A stretch of DNA of 64,000 nt from Tetrahymena thermophila SB210 (Eukaryota; Ciliophora; Oligohymenophorea; Hymenostomatida; Tetrahymenidae). Location: NCBI RefSeq assembly GCF_000189635.1, contig NW_002476224.1, positions 337,285-401,284 of the forward strand, read 5' to 3'. The first letter of the stretch is position 1. The number at the start of each line of letters is the position of its first letter. Of this stretch, positions 1 to 12,496 are shown one piece after another. Both the position numbers and the translations under genes were made by a program. The notes under the pieces are model-generated. The model searched no databases. It was not told where the DNA came from and was given only the letters and a program-made list of their open reading frames with translations.

Positions 1-3000
1 AGGGTAAATATCTAATATTTACTATGTTTTAAATTAGTTTTATTCATTGGCCAATAGTATAAATTGCTCAAAACCCATTTCATTCATTATTGATTTACTC
101 TTAAACTTGGTGTTTAGTACCTATTGTTTCTATTCATCTAAGTTGGCAACAAATGATAATAATTAAACACCTTCTTCATCTATGAAGGCTTTTTCCATAT
201 TAGACGATATTGCATAAAATAATGCCATATATTCTTCTTATAATTATAGTTTTTTTTATTTAAAAGTATTCATAAAGAATTGAATGATTTCAAATACATC
301 ATACTTCTGTTAATTAAGCTCATTTATCATTTCTGTAGATAAGTTGTTTATTTGTAAAAGATCTATATTATCTAGCTTTTTATGATTATCTTGATCGTTT
401 TCATTATTTTTCTATAAATTCATTTTTTATTCAAAATTTTTTATTTGATCAAGAACTTCTCTTTAATATTATTCCTTTTTTAGCACTTGAGGAATTGTTG
501 TTAGTATTTTATATTTATTAGTTGTACTTTTTTCTACTCTGACTTATTAAATGTTTTCGCATAAATGCATGTAAGTTTTGCAAAAGAAATGAAGATCTAC
601 ACAGCTAAAGTCATTAAAATAAAGGTTCATAAAAAGATTTATTTATGGGTATTCATTTTACATTAGCATGCACTACTCTATAACTGAAATCATTTTCAGT
701 TCTGCTACCTTTCTCAAACCGAAGAGGTATAAAAAATATTCATACATTTAAACATAGAGAGGATTTAAGATTTATTAGTGATTTTTAAGGCACTTGAAAT
801 TATCTTGTACAATACTGTTAATCATTTTGAGGATTTAAGGCATGTATTTAAGAGCATTTTTAGGTGCTTTTATATCATTAATTAAACTCGATATCCTATT
901 TTTTTGCTATAAAGCTGCTTCAATGTTGATTGAATACTGCTTGTTTTAAGATCTGCTGTTTTATGAAGGTGAGTTTGAAAAAATAGATGATCTTGGGCTA
1001 TCTAATTATCCTTATTAAGGATAAATTAAACTACCATTTAATAGACTTAATTTTTTAGGCTTACCAGATTAAGGGGAATTTACATCCTAAATACTCATTT
1101 TTTTTTACTAAGAGGTCAATGAAGAATAAGGAGATTTTTATTGTGACTGATGTCCACTAAATAATGAATAATGACCTGTGTAAGCTTAATTTGATTTTGG
1201 AGTAGAAATGTCAGAATTAATGGATGCTCTTCTACTTTCTTTTTTAGTGAAGTTAAGATTTAGCTTTGAAACTTTGAAATTTCTTTGAATCATTTAGCTT
1301 TGCTCTTCTACTGTATCTTATATTAGTTATTCAGTGTGAATTGCTCTGTCTCCTGAGAAAGTCTCAAATATTTCTTCAGCACTTTGCACATTATTTTCTT
1401 ATTAAATGATTGAATTCGAGATAGTATTTTAGCTACCTGCTTGAGAATTGCTCAATTCCTTCTTTTGTGCAGAATTACTGAAAATACTTGTTTATTTGCT
1501 TTATTTTCTGTTAAAAGGATGCTTTATACTACCTTTTTAGGAGTCAGATGAGATATGATTTCCTTAACTACTTGCATTTCTTACCATATTCTCTATTTTT
1601 TTTTCCTATTCAGAAGCGCTTGATAGATAGCTAGTAAAATTTTTAGTTTAATTAAAATTATTTTTCTATTATTTAGCCTATTTTTTACTTTGATATTTTT
1701 CTTTAAACAAACTATTTCTACCTGAAGAACCATCACCTCCCTATCTTTCTGAGATTTATGAAGTATCTAAGTCCTCATTTTCAATATGAATGCTTATCTT
1801 TTTATTAAATTGGGAATTAGCTTATTTTTTATCCTTTTTATCTGCAGTTTTAGAATCCTTTTGTTGCTTCTCCAATTTGGCTATAAGCTATATCTAGTAT
1901 TTTTTAGATTACTTGATTTCTTCTTCTTTTTCCTTAATTATCTATTGATATTTTTAAACTTCTTTTTATAGTTTATCAGACAATTATTAGCTTTTATTTA
2001 CAGTTTAATCCACTAATTCTTAAATTTTTAAAATATTGTCAGATTTAGAGATATTTTCTTTATCATTAAATAGGTCCTTAACTTCTTTGACCTTATTTTC
2101 ATCTAAATTACTTATAATTGAAGAATTTAAACTTGTTTCTTTTCTTTCTTATTCTTTTGTTAGCATTTATCGTGAAGAATCTTTGCTTTTTGGCTTACTT
2201 TTACTTTTTTATTTTAATTATTTTACAAGATTTGTTTATCTTTGATTAGGTGAAAAAATACTTTTAGTTCTTTTATCAATCTCAACACTTAGATCTTTGT
2301 TTTCTATATCATCTAGCCCTGTAATAAAGTAATTTGAAGAAGGTTTATCTTTTTCTTTATATTTTGAGCTTATATTTGATGAATTTTTATTGCTTTTACT
2401 CAATCTTGAACTATTTAAAGATTAAGAACGTTAAGATTTAGAGTCATCTTCACTTGATTCTTATTAATTTTAAATCTATTGTAAATATCTACTATTATTC
2501 TCTGCCTGAAAATTACTTTTTTGGTTTTTCCTTTTGGTTTGTAAGATTTCATCACTTTTAAAAGCTTCTGTATCATTAGCAGAATCTGTATAAATTATAC
2601 TCAGATCATTACTATCTTAAGATTATTATTCAATAGACTACTATGAATTTTGAGAAGCTTGCATTTACTATCTTTTCTTTACCTAACTCCCTTTTTTATT
2701 TTTGAAATTGGAACGTTCTTTTTTTAGCTCTTATTTTATCCTTCTTTCTGAATCATTTTATTATATTTCTTAAATTAAATCACATTAAACCATTATATCC
2801 ATAACATCAACTTGCACAGTTTAGCAGAATACGTTATAGCATTCAGTTTCAGTTTGAATATTTTAGTCAGCTGACTCAACTGAAATGTAAACCTAAGTTC
2901 CATTTTCTTTTAATTTTGTTCTTTTCGTTTGAGTTTATCCATCAGAAAATTAAAAAACTTGTGTGTTAGTTTCAGCATTTTTCACTTCTCTTAAATCATT

Positions 3001-5478
3001 TGTATCAGTAGATTGATTCTTCCAGAACTCTTTTAAAACTAGTTACTTATTTTCATCTAATTCGTTATCTTATTCATCCATATGTTCTTATTCCTCCTCC
3101 TCCTCTTCTTCTATCTTTTTACTAGTTACAGGCATGTTAGACTCTCTATCTATAACAAATTATCTAACAATCTATTTAATTAAAAAACATTTATCAAATT
3201 TAATATAATTTTAACTATAAAAACATATCAATTCAAAATAAAAATTATTTTTTATTATTACCTCATCTATTTCGTGTTTCTTCATTTATTCTTCTAATGT
3301 AAGTTTCTCTTTTTTAAAGCTCTCCCCAACCTTAATTAAATCATTTCTCATTTTTCTATTTAGGTTTATTTCTTCCAACATTTTTTTCTTTTCTTTTAAG
3401 GCTGTTTACCAATCTATTTTATTTTGATTCATCAGCAAAGCCAAATTTTCTTAGAAAAGTAGATTGTACTCTTCTTGCAATTAATTTATTTGGTTATTTA
3501 TTATTTTATAATTTTTCTCAACTTTTTAACCTTTTTTTCTATTTATTCTAAAGTATTTTTAAAAATTTTATCAAAATTTTGAAGAATTATTTATTTGAAA
3601 AAATTATTTTTTCTGAAAGTTATTTTATATTTTACCTGCCTTCCGTAACAGACTGTTAAAGCTGCTTTTTTAAATCAGCAATTAACTAATTTCGATCATC
3701 AATCATTTGGAATTGTTTCTATAATTCATTTTGATAGTTCTTATGCAATTAATTTATTTACTCTAATGATTTTTTTTCAATTTTGTTATTCTCTTTACTT
3801 AGGCTTATAAATATTTTTTCGCTCATTGATATTTAGCTATCCCAAATTTCTTGCAGTAGCTGACTTCTTTCTTTGCACTCAGAAGCAATCTATCTCAATA
3901 TCTCACTAATAGATGCTTAGAATACATTTTAATAGTAAGTAAAAACTTAATTTATACTTAAATTATCTGTTTTTACAAGCTCATCTAATTTGTCCTCCAT
4001 CCATTTCTTTACATTAAGAACTTCTTATCTTTTCTATAACTTATTTTTTTGTTCTGCAAAAACTGGCTTAGGTTTTTATGCTGATAAATCAATCTTATTA
4101 ATTATATCTTATGAATTTTATTTAGTTTTCAAGTTTAAATCTATACTATTTTTTGAATTATTTCCTTAAAGCAATTATAGCATGAAATTTTTAGTTGACT
4201 AGCTTTTTGATGGTACCTGATGCTAAGAAATTTCATGAAATTTTAATCCGGTCTTATTAAATCCTTTTTTTAATGATTAAATTTTAAAAAGAATAAAGTT
4301 CAAATTTAATTAATACCTTGCTAAGTATGGGGCCTATAAGTTGATTTGCTATGAGCAGAAGTTAATAGATTTACATTATTCTATATTTAAGTATTTGGAG
4401 GTCCTCCAGTCATAGTTTAGGTAAATGTTGTTGCTAACATATCTTTTGGACTTGATTAAAAACTATAAACTGATGATCTTTAAGAAGATTGTGGTAAAGT
4501 ATTTTAAGGATTATTATTTTAAACTGAAATTTAGTTTGTTTTAGCTAAATATGAAATTGTTGAAAAACTTTTAGCTTTAAGTATTGGTTTTTGAGTTTTT
4601 TATTCGTTAATTGAAAGTTGTTGGCCTTATTTTTATTAATTTTGATAAGCCTTCTCAGAAATCTATTAAGAAAGTTAGTCTTTTTACTTTTCTATTATTT
4701 AGTCAAATGCGTAAGGCACAATGCCTTCAGTCACATGGAAATCATCGTATTTTTTAGGAACAATAATATTGCCATCTTTATCATTCAAGTTATATATAAC
4801 ATTTCTGTTTGTAAAAAGACTTTATTAATCGCATAATTCATGGATATGAGAATCTAATTCTAAATAATTCATATGATCATGAAAACTCAATTTGGTTTAA
4901 GCTTTTCTCAAGTGATTGATGTATTAAACTTCATTTTTCCTTGTAAGTAAACTACCTTCAACGATTTTATCTTTTTTGTTTTCAGATGTTTAAGGAATCT
5001 GCTTGATTTATGTCTAAGTTTCTTCTTCTTCTTTGATTATTGGAGTTACTGCCTAAGAATAATTTCTCCTTCTATTTGTTTATTCAGTTTTAGGTTTTTA
5101 CATATTGTTTATGTAAAATGATTTAGGTGAGCCATTTTTGCTTAAATTTTAAACTGATTAAACCACTTTCATATCGCTCTAAGGAGAAAAAATAATTTAA
5201 CCATTAAATTAAAGTTTAGTCTTTGAATGAATACTATCTATAGATAATGTATTGCTACTTGGAGTTATAGATCTAATATTATCATAATTATTTATATCTT
5301 CTATTTATTTTGCTATTTAATAATCCCTATTTTATTGTGATTCTGTATTACTTTCGTTCTATTCCTAGTCTGGTATAGCAAGCAGTTTTCCTATTTTTTA
5401 TTTTATTTCGTTATATTCTTTAGGGCCCATTTTAATAGCCCCTTTTTAAGCAACCGTTTAAGATGAAGATATATTCAT
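1..5478 (-). CDS. Large coiled-coil protein, TSNAXIP1-like (3' end cut off by window edge)
   Basis: Starts at 5478 and is still open at position 1, so the C-terminus is missing. Exons are 5478-4317, 4263-3636, 3547-3262 and 3141-1. The introns are 53, 88 and 120 nt; the last acceptor could lie a few bases either side of 3142. At least 1,739 residues are encoded. Around residues 506-528 is a helix with the pattern ILRQIxxxCKERxxLLQEIW, which resembles the conserved block of TSNAXIP1 and axonemal dynein light-chain-domain proteins. A coiled coil follows. Residues about 710-800 are acidic and carry five evenly spaced TQ/QT motifs. A Ser/Asn/Gln-rich stretch leads to a folded block near residue 1484 beginning NPLYVQMYEYFLYLFGLRK. 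The same helix and block occur in the gene at 25727-29739, so the two are paralogues. A ciliary or dynein-linked role is inference. Confidence 0.8.
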
Positions 5479-6476
5479 CTGTGCTCAAATTTTAATTAAC
5501 AATAATTGGTCTTAATAATATATTCTGAGAAATTTATCAACTAAATTTTTAAACAAAGCTATCAAAAATGCTTATTATAAATAATAATGTAATAACATTC
5601 TTACAATACAATTAATAGTCTTTATCATTAACCATATGATTTTTAATTCTTTTTTATAGTACTAAATAAAAAACAAAATTTTAACGTTTAAAAATGTTAG
5701 ATTGATAAAAAGAAAAGCCAAACACAAAATTTAATTTTTTGCATAGTTTACTGAATTAATAATATTTTATTAAGCCAATAAATTTAATAAATGAAACAGC
5801 TCAAAAAATCCAAAACATAAGTTAAAATCAATTTAACTTCATTGATGTATGTTTATTTATCAAAGAAGACCTTAATAAGTGTAGCATGGAACTAACGGCA
5901 GCAAATTTAAAAACAAGTTAAAATAATTTATTTTCGAAAATACTTAATAATGTTAATAGTTAATTAAAATAAACAAAATAAATCTATTTTTTTTATTTTA
6001 AGGATTGTAAATTAAATATTTTATTAAATATGATAAAAATTTACTCTTCTTTATTTTTTATATATTTCTTAATCCAGAAATATAATTAATTAAGTTTCTT
6101 GCTTGATTTGATTAAAAAATAAATTAATTTGAAAATAATCTTTTTTTAAAATAAATTAGTTTATTAAAAAAAAAATTAATTTGTTTTAAAATCTGATATT
6201 TTTACATTAATAATTATTTATTTGTAAACATTATATCAAATAAGAATATAAACAACTTTTGCATAAAATAATAAATAAAATTTAAATCGCAAATTATAAA
6301 AAGAAAATTACTTTAAGTTAAATTTGATTAATACAATAGCTTTTTCTTTGCTTATTAAATAAATTAAAAAAAACAGAATAGACAAAAACCTACTTATTAT
6401 TAGTCCTAATTTAACAAATCTATAATAAAAAATTGTTAAATAAGCTGAGAAAAGAATAAGTAGAAGTAAACTAAAT
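5479..6476. other. Divergent intergenic spacer
   Basis: About 1 kb between the starts of the left-edge coiled-coil gene (minus) and the first histidine kinase (plus), so it must hold both promoters. It consists of A and T runs. One slightly G+C-richer patch lies near 5880-5905. No coding, tRNA or repeat signal was seen. Confidence 0.5.
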
Positions 6477-9400
6477 ATGAAAAATTAAAATACAAATAAG
6501 AAAAGAAAACTGATTTCATATTAATAATTTCAAAATGTATTTGAAAAATATTATTCTAATATAATATCATTTACAATATGCATTTAGTATGGAGTAATAG
6601 AAGCTATTTATATGGATAAAGATGGATTTAAGATTTATATTTGGGTTTTGTTAACATTGATTGCTTTACATAATGTATCACTTTTAACTATAAAGCATTT
6701 CAAAATTATTGAAATAAAAAAATAAACAGAATTAAAACTAAATATTATTCTGGCTTTATTAATTGATGAAATATTCCTTATGTTTGATGAAAATAAATAT
6801 TAGTTTTCTTTAGTCTTCTCGCTACTTATCCTTTAAAAAATATCAGAAGACTTCGAAGACACCAAAATGTTTTTCCTTTTTACATTTTTATTATAAACAT
6901 ACTTGGTTATAAGGATAGCTATATAAATAGGGATTAACTAACAATCTATTACAGAATGTATATAAGTATTTTTATCAGGATTTTTTTCTTAAATTCGATC
7001 ATTTTCTAAAGTTTACTAAAAATAATTTGAGCATCACCTATCTTTAAATAATAAAAAAATTTAAGATGATTTAAATAAGGTTTAAATACTAAATGAATAT
7101 TAGGAGGAGAATCTCAGGAATATTAATAAAAATGAATAAATTGAGGATTAAATAGATCTTTTAAGAAAGAAATGTTAAAGTATATAAAATGAGAAAAAAC
7201 ATAATTACTCTTATTAATTTCCTTAAGAGAGTGAACGAAATTCAATCATAGATTGTACTTCTACTTACAGATAAAACGAAATTTCCTTCAAAAATCCTAA
7301 TATTTTATAATTATTTGCTAATGAATCATCGATAGGAATAATTTTTATAGATAGCTAATTATAAATTTAGTATAACAATGAATAATCTTATTCTTATTTT
7401 GACTCGTGTTATAAAAATAATTTTAGATCAAAATTATTTTAATGGACAGTTAATATAAATAAAATCTAAAAAGATAATATCGAACTAAGTTGTAATCTGT
7501 AGTAGGGTTCTTAAAAAAATTCAAAAAAAATTAAAAATCTAAAGAGATCATAATCTTTCATGAATTTCTCATAACCGAGCTAGCTTAATGAATCAGTAGC
7601 TTTAGATTGTTTGTTTTTTAATGCATCTTCGTTGCCTCACTAAAATTTAATTACAGGATATAATAATGAAAAATCTAATTTATTTAACAACACACTAAAT
7701 TATGATCTAGATTAATCAAAAATGAGCTAATGTTTAAATTAATAATATTTATTTTCCCCATTAAAAGCTTAGGTTTGTTAAAAAGAATATTCCAATTTTA
7801 AAAAAGCTGATTTGAATTACAATTATTAACTTTTAAACGCTCTCAAAAAAGGTAAAAATTTAGCAGTTGGAGACATAATTTCTATCATTTCTGATATATA
7901 AAACTACTAGTAACCAAAGTATTTCAAAGCTTATAATAGCGAATAAATAATTGAAAGTTCCAAGGATTCATTTGAAAAAGAATCTAATGACGAGGATAAT
8001 AATGCATAAAATAGTTAATCTGATTTACAGTTTAAGATTGTTAGTAATGTCTTGAAAATCAACATGAAGGATGAAAAAAATAATATGGTATAAGTGTATT
8101 TTAGAGTTTATTATTGTAATGAATTAGAAAATAAATAAACCACATTTCAATCTCACCAACAAAACTAAAATAAAGAATAGATATATATAATAATGGAAAT
8201 AACTGAATCTAGCTATCTGCCTTCTAATTTAATTGATGTGAAATAGTTTGATTATTTTAAAAAAAAGATTCTCTCTTCTGTCTCTCATGAGCTTTAAACA
8301 CCTTTGAATTGTAGCATATAATTATTAGAAATTTTACAAAATAGCGATATTTTGCAAGAGACCCAAAAAAAAATGTTTGTAACACCAACATTAAATTCAA
8401 ATTAGCTGCTAATGTACATGATCAACGATATAATAGATTTTGCTTAAATTGCAGATGGAGAGCTGAAATTAAATTTTACACATTTTAATATTGTAGATAC
8501 AATAAGGGATTGTCTCAGCTACTTTACAATTTAAGCAGCTTTCAAAAATATTACTATTGATTTCAATTTTGATTAAGAAATCCCTTTAATTATTCATTCT
8601 GATCCTATGAGATTAAAACAAGTAGTTATTAATCTTATAAGTAATGCAATAAAATTTACTAATAAAGGATTCATTTCTGTCAATTTAGATCTAGAGGATG
8701 AAAATTTAATTAAAATATCTATTTAGGATACTGGTTGTGGGATTCCTTCGCAATTAGGTTCTAATATTTTTAAAGGAGTTGAAGATTATAAAAACATATA
8801 ATAGAAATTTAACACAAAAGGAGCAGGATTAGGATTAACGATCGCAAACAATATTGCAATGGGACTCGGTGATAATAGGAAAATAGAATATACTAGCTAA
8901 GTTGATGTTGGAAGTGTGTTTACTTTTTTTGTGTTAAATAGATCAAAAAATATAAGTGGATGCAAAATAAATCATGTAAATATATTTAATAGGAGTTACT
9001 ATTAATGGATATCACTAAAAAAATTATCTATGGATTATGTATCAAGAAAGTCCTTAGAAAATCAAGAAAGCTCTTTAAGATCTAAATACTCGTTTAGATA
9101 TTCCTACAATTAATCTTTTAAAAATACTAGTCAAAGAGAATTCTAAACTTTATCTATTGAAGCAATTAATTAAATAGAAAATTTAAAAAGTTAGAATTTT
9201 GCGAAAAAACAAAATATTTCTGCTCTTTAAATTCTCACTCCTGAAAATAGAAATTAATAATGTGAATCACAATCAGCACTTTGGAAAGAACCAGAAAAAT
9301 AATATGAAGAAGAATATAACTCTTCAATTAGTTCTTAATCAATTTAAAATATAAACTTAAATAAAAAAAGAGACACCATCGATACAGGGTTTAATTCTTA

Positions 9401-10824
9401 TTAGACAATTAAACTTTAATCAAAAAATTCATATTAAGTCTCAGAATAAGAAGATAAATAACCTTCTATATAAAGTTAAATGAAGCAGTAGCATCTATAA
9501 GCTAATCATGAAGATGAACCTTGCAACATACCAAGTGACAATTCTATTTAGTATAAAACTCATAAAAGAATCAATTATAATTATTTCAATGTAGCCCATA
9601 GAAAAAATATTAAATAAATATCAACTAGAGGATAAGATTATATAGATATTGATAAAAATTAATATATGATACCAAAAAGAATAAGAGATAGTTAACTTGA
9701 TATTTTGTAGTCAGAAATTTTAAAAGTTATCTCTGATTCCTCTCTAAGTGTTTTGTAACTATTAAATCAACTTTATTCTTTCTAAATTATTTTGTTAAAT
9801 ATATTTTAACTATTAGAAGCCTAATATTAATAATTACTTATTTAATTTAATTTAACCCTGATAATTTGGTTCTACCCTAAATTATGATAGGATTTCCATC
9901 TCGATTAATATTTTAATTACTTATTTACTTACCTATTTATGTTTTAAATAAAAAATTATTTATAGCATAATTAATATATTTGTATTAACAAAAATAAAAG
10001 ATGATGCTATCAATTGCCAGACTAAATTATTAACTAAATATTAATTTTATTTATTTTTAAATAATAGGTCTCCTAAAAAAATTCCAAAGAAAAACAATGA
10101 CTAAAGACATAAAAGACTTAGCATATAATCAACGAGTCAACGTATTTTCTCATAAGATTCTGCATTAGATAGAAGATTTTCACTCAGCTAAGAAGATTTA
10201 AATAAAAAGACCATTAAAAAAAATTACTATTAAACTGATTTAAGTCCAACAAATCAAAATAAAATATTTAAACATGCAAAAAAAATGTCAACGATATCAG
10301 AAGAAACAATAACAAATTATACGAAAAAGTTAATGCAAGAAACTTAAAATAATGGAGTAGATTCTGATTACAATAAAAGCAACTATATTTATAATAACTC
10401 TGTCACCGATATTAAAAACTGTCAATGTCCTAAAATATTAATTGTAGATGATAATCCATTTAATTTATTTGCACTTGAGCTTCGTCTTAAAGAATATTCA
10501 TATGAAGTAGACAAAGCTAATAGCGGGATGGAGGCTATTGAAAAAGTAAAAAATAGATATAATAATTAAAAGAGTTGCTGTAAACAATATAAATTAATTT
10601 TTATGGATATTGATATGCCATAAAAGAATGGATATGAAACAACTCTTGAAATTTTTGATTTCTTTAATTCAATTAATGAAAAATGTTGTCCAATATCTGC
10701 ATGCACTGCTTATGTTTAAGAAGAAGAAAAGAAAAAGGCATTCAATACTGGGATGTCCTACTATTTAACAAAACCTGTTCTCTCAGAAAAATTATTAAAA
10801 ATATTAATTTCTGCAAATTTATGA
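6477..10824 (+). CDS. Membrane hybrid histidine kinase with receiver domain (copy 1)
   Basis: Two exons, 6477-9754 and 10068-10824, joined in phase across a 313-nt intron; 1,344 residues. The N-terminus has several hydrophobic segments (roughly residues 45-190), so it is probably membrane-anchored. A PAS-like stretch lies near residue 277 (SSIGIIFIDSQLQIQYNN). The dimerisation/phosphoacceptor motif is SSVSHELQTPLN with His604. The ATPase shows the N box (LISNAIKFT), G1 (DTGCGIP) and G2 (GAGLGLTIANN). A long Gln/Asn/Ser-rich linker holds the intron near its end. The C-terminal receiver has the acidic pair ILIVDDN, phosphoacceptor Asp1273 (FMDIDMP), the SACTA motif and Lys in LTKP. It should autophosphorylate on His and pass phosphate to its own Asp; the signal sensed is unknown. 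It is a tandem paralogue of the gene at 12497-17992. Start is the first in-frame ATG. Confidence 0.95.
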
Positions 10825-12496
10825 TAAATTTATATTTTTCATAATAACTTAAAAATTTAATTAATATGAAAAATTAACAATATTTTAGAACTTTTTTATT
10901 ATTTTTTTTTTAAAAACTGATAAAATATTTACATAATTTCTCTAAGAAGTTGTTTTAGCAAAAAAGTCATTGGTTAATGCTTCCATAAAAAGTTAAATTT
11001 AATTATTTAAAAGGATTTAAAGAATACATCTTCAAAAACAAAGACAGACGATTGATTTAGTATATAAATATTACTTATATATTTAAGGTACCAATTTTTC
11101 TAATAAAAATTACAATGTTAAATTTGTCATATTATTTTTATTTATGTTTACTTAAATATCCTTCTTTTTGTTTATCTATATTTTTATAAAAGGAAAAATT
11201 TACATTAAAAAAATTATAATTAATAAATAAATTTTAATCAAAGAATCATAAAAGCTCGACCATTTTTAAATTAATTTCAATAGCTATTTTAAGATTAAGA
11301 TGTACTTTAAAAAAGGATTGATTATTAAAAATATTAAGAATTACGGCAGAATACCAGAAAAGACGCAAAATGATATATTGTATGTCCTTTTTATTAAGAC
11401 TCAAACAAATTAATTTCAAACAAAACTTTTTGAAATAAAATATAAATTTTAATAAATATTTTAGCATTTCTACTGCTTCACTAAAAAATTTTACAGTATC
11501 AAAAATTTTTTTAAAAGTAGAATAAATTTTATCAAACAAAATATAAAAGTTTACAATAAAATTTTTATTGTGTAAGAAATATGAAATTAATTGATAAGAA
11601 TTTAATGAACTAAAAATATTTGTAGTAATTATTTTGAATTAAGTTTTAAAGTTTTGCAAGGAATTAATTTTTTTAATTAAATTAAAGCCACATTACATTA
11701 ATTTGAATACAAAAATCAATTATTAAATTGATGAAAGCGTATTTGATTGAATTTTTCCACATTTCATTTTTATGAAATATTAGAAAGAATTTACCTGATT
11801 GAATGATTTAAAAGTAAAATATGAATTTTTTCTATTACTTGAATATTAAAAAGCTGATATTTATTGTATTTTTTGAGAAAAGTTAAAAGAAATCTTAGCA
11901 AAATATTTGTTTTGTTTTTTTAATTTGTTTCATGTCAAAAAATAATTTTAGATATAGAAATATTATAACATCTTACATTAAAATTAGCATAAGCAATTTT
12001 TATTTTAGATTATATTTCAGTAAATAAATGCTTAATTTATGAAAAAAATTTGGATTAAAGTGGTGATTAATGGCTATTATGAGTTATGTTTTATCTAATA
12101 AATTATCTTTACTTAAGAATAGCGAGAATTCTATCTATCTCACCTATTAATTTTTTTTTTTTTACATACACACTCTACAGATATGAGTAGTTAGTTTAGG
12201 GTATTATTAATTTAAGCTATGCAAATATCATTTGGAAGCAAAACAAATCTAAGTAAATTTTTTTAATATCAAATTTTTAATTTGTGCTTTAGAATAATAA
12301 ATAAACTCAACTCACCAAATAACTTTTATCATTTCCTATTTGTTAATCAATTCTCTTAATAAGTGAAGTAAATAATACTTAGCATAAAACAAAATACCTT
12401 TTTAATTTTTCGCTCTCCTTTTTAATATATTAAGAAAGAAGTTTTTGCATAGAATCTTTTAGGTAGAATAAAAAAGCTTATTTGGAGGGAGTAAAT
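10825..12496. other. Intergenic spacer between the two histidine kinases
   Basis: About 1.7 kb of A+T-rich DNA. A 97-codon open stretch on the minus strand (11246-11539) is low-complexity Lys/Phe/Ile/Leu with no recognisable motif, and I treat it as chance. A T run lies near 12150. Nothing else was seen. Confidence 0.5.

Noticed and set aside
11246-11539. 97-codon minus-strand frame
   Set aside because: Lys/Phe/Ile/Leu low complexity in A+T-rich intergenic DNA. With only TGA as stop, frames of this length are expected by chance.
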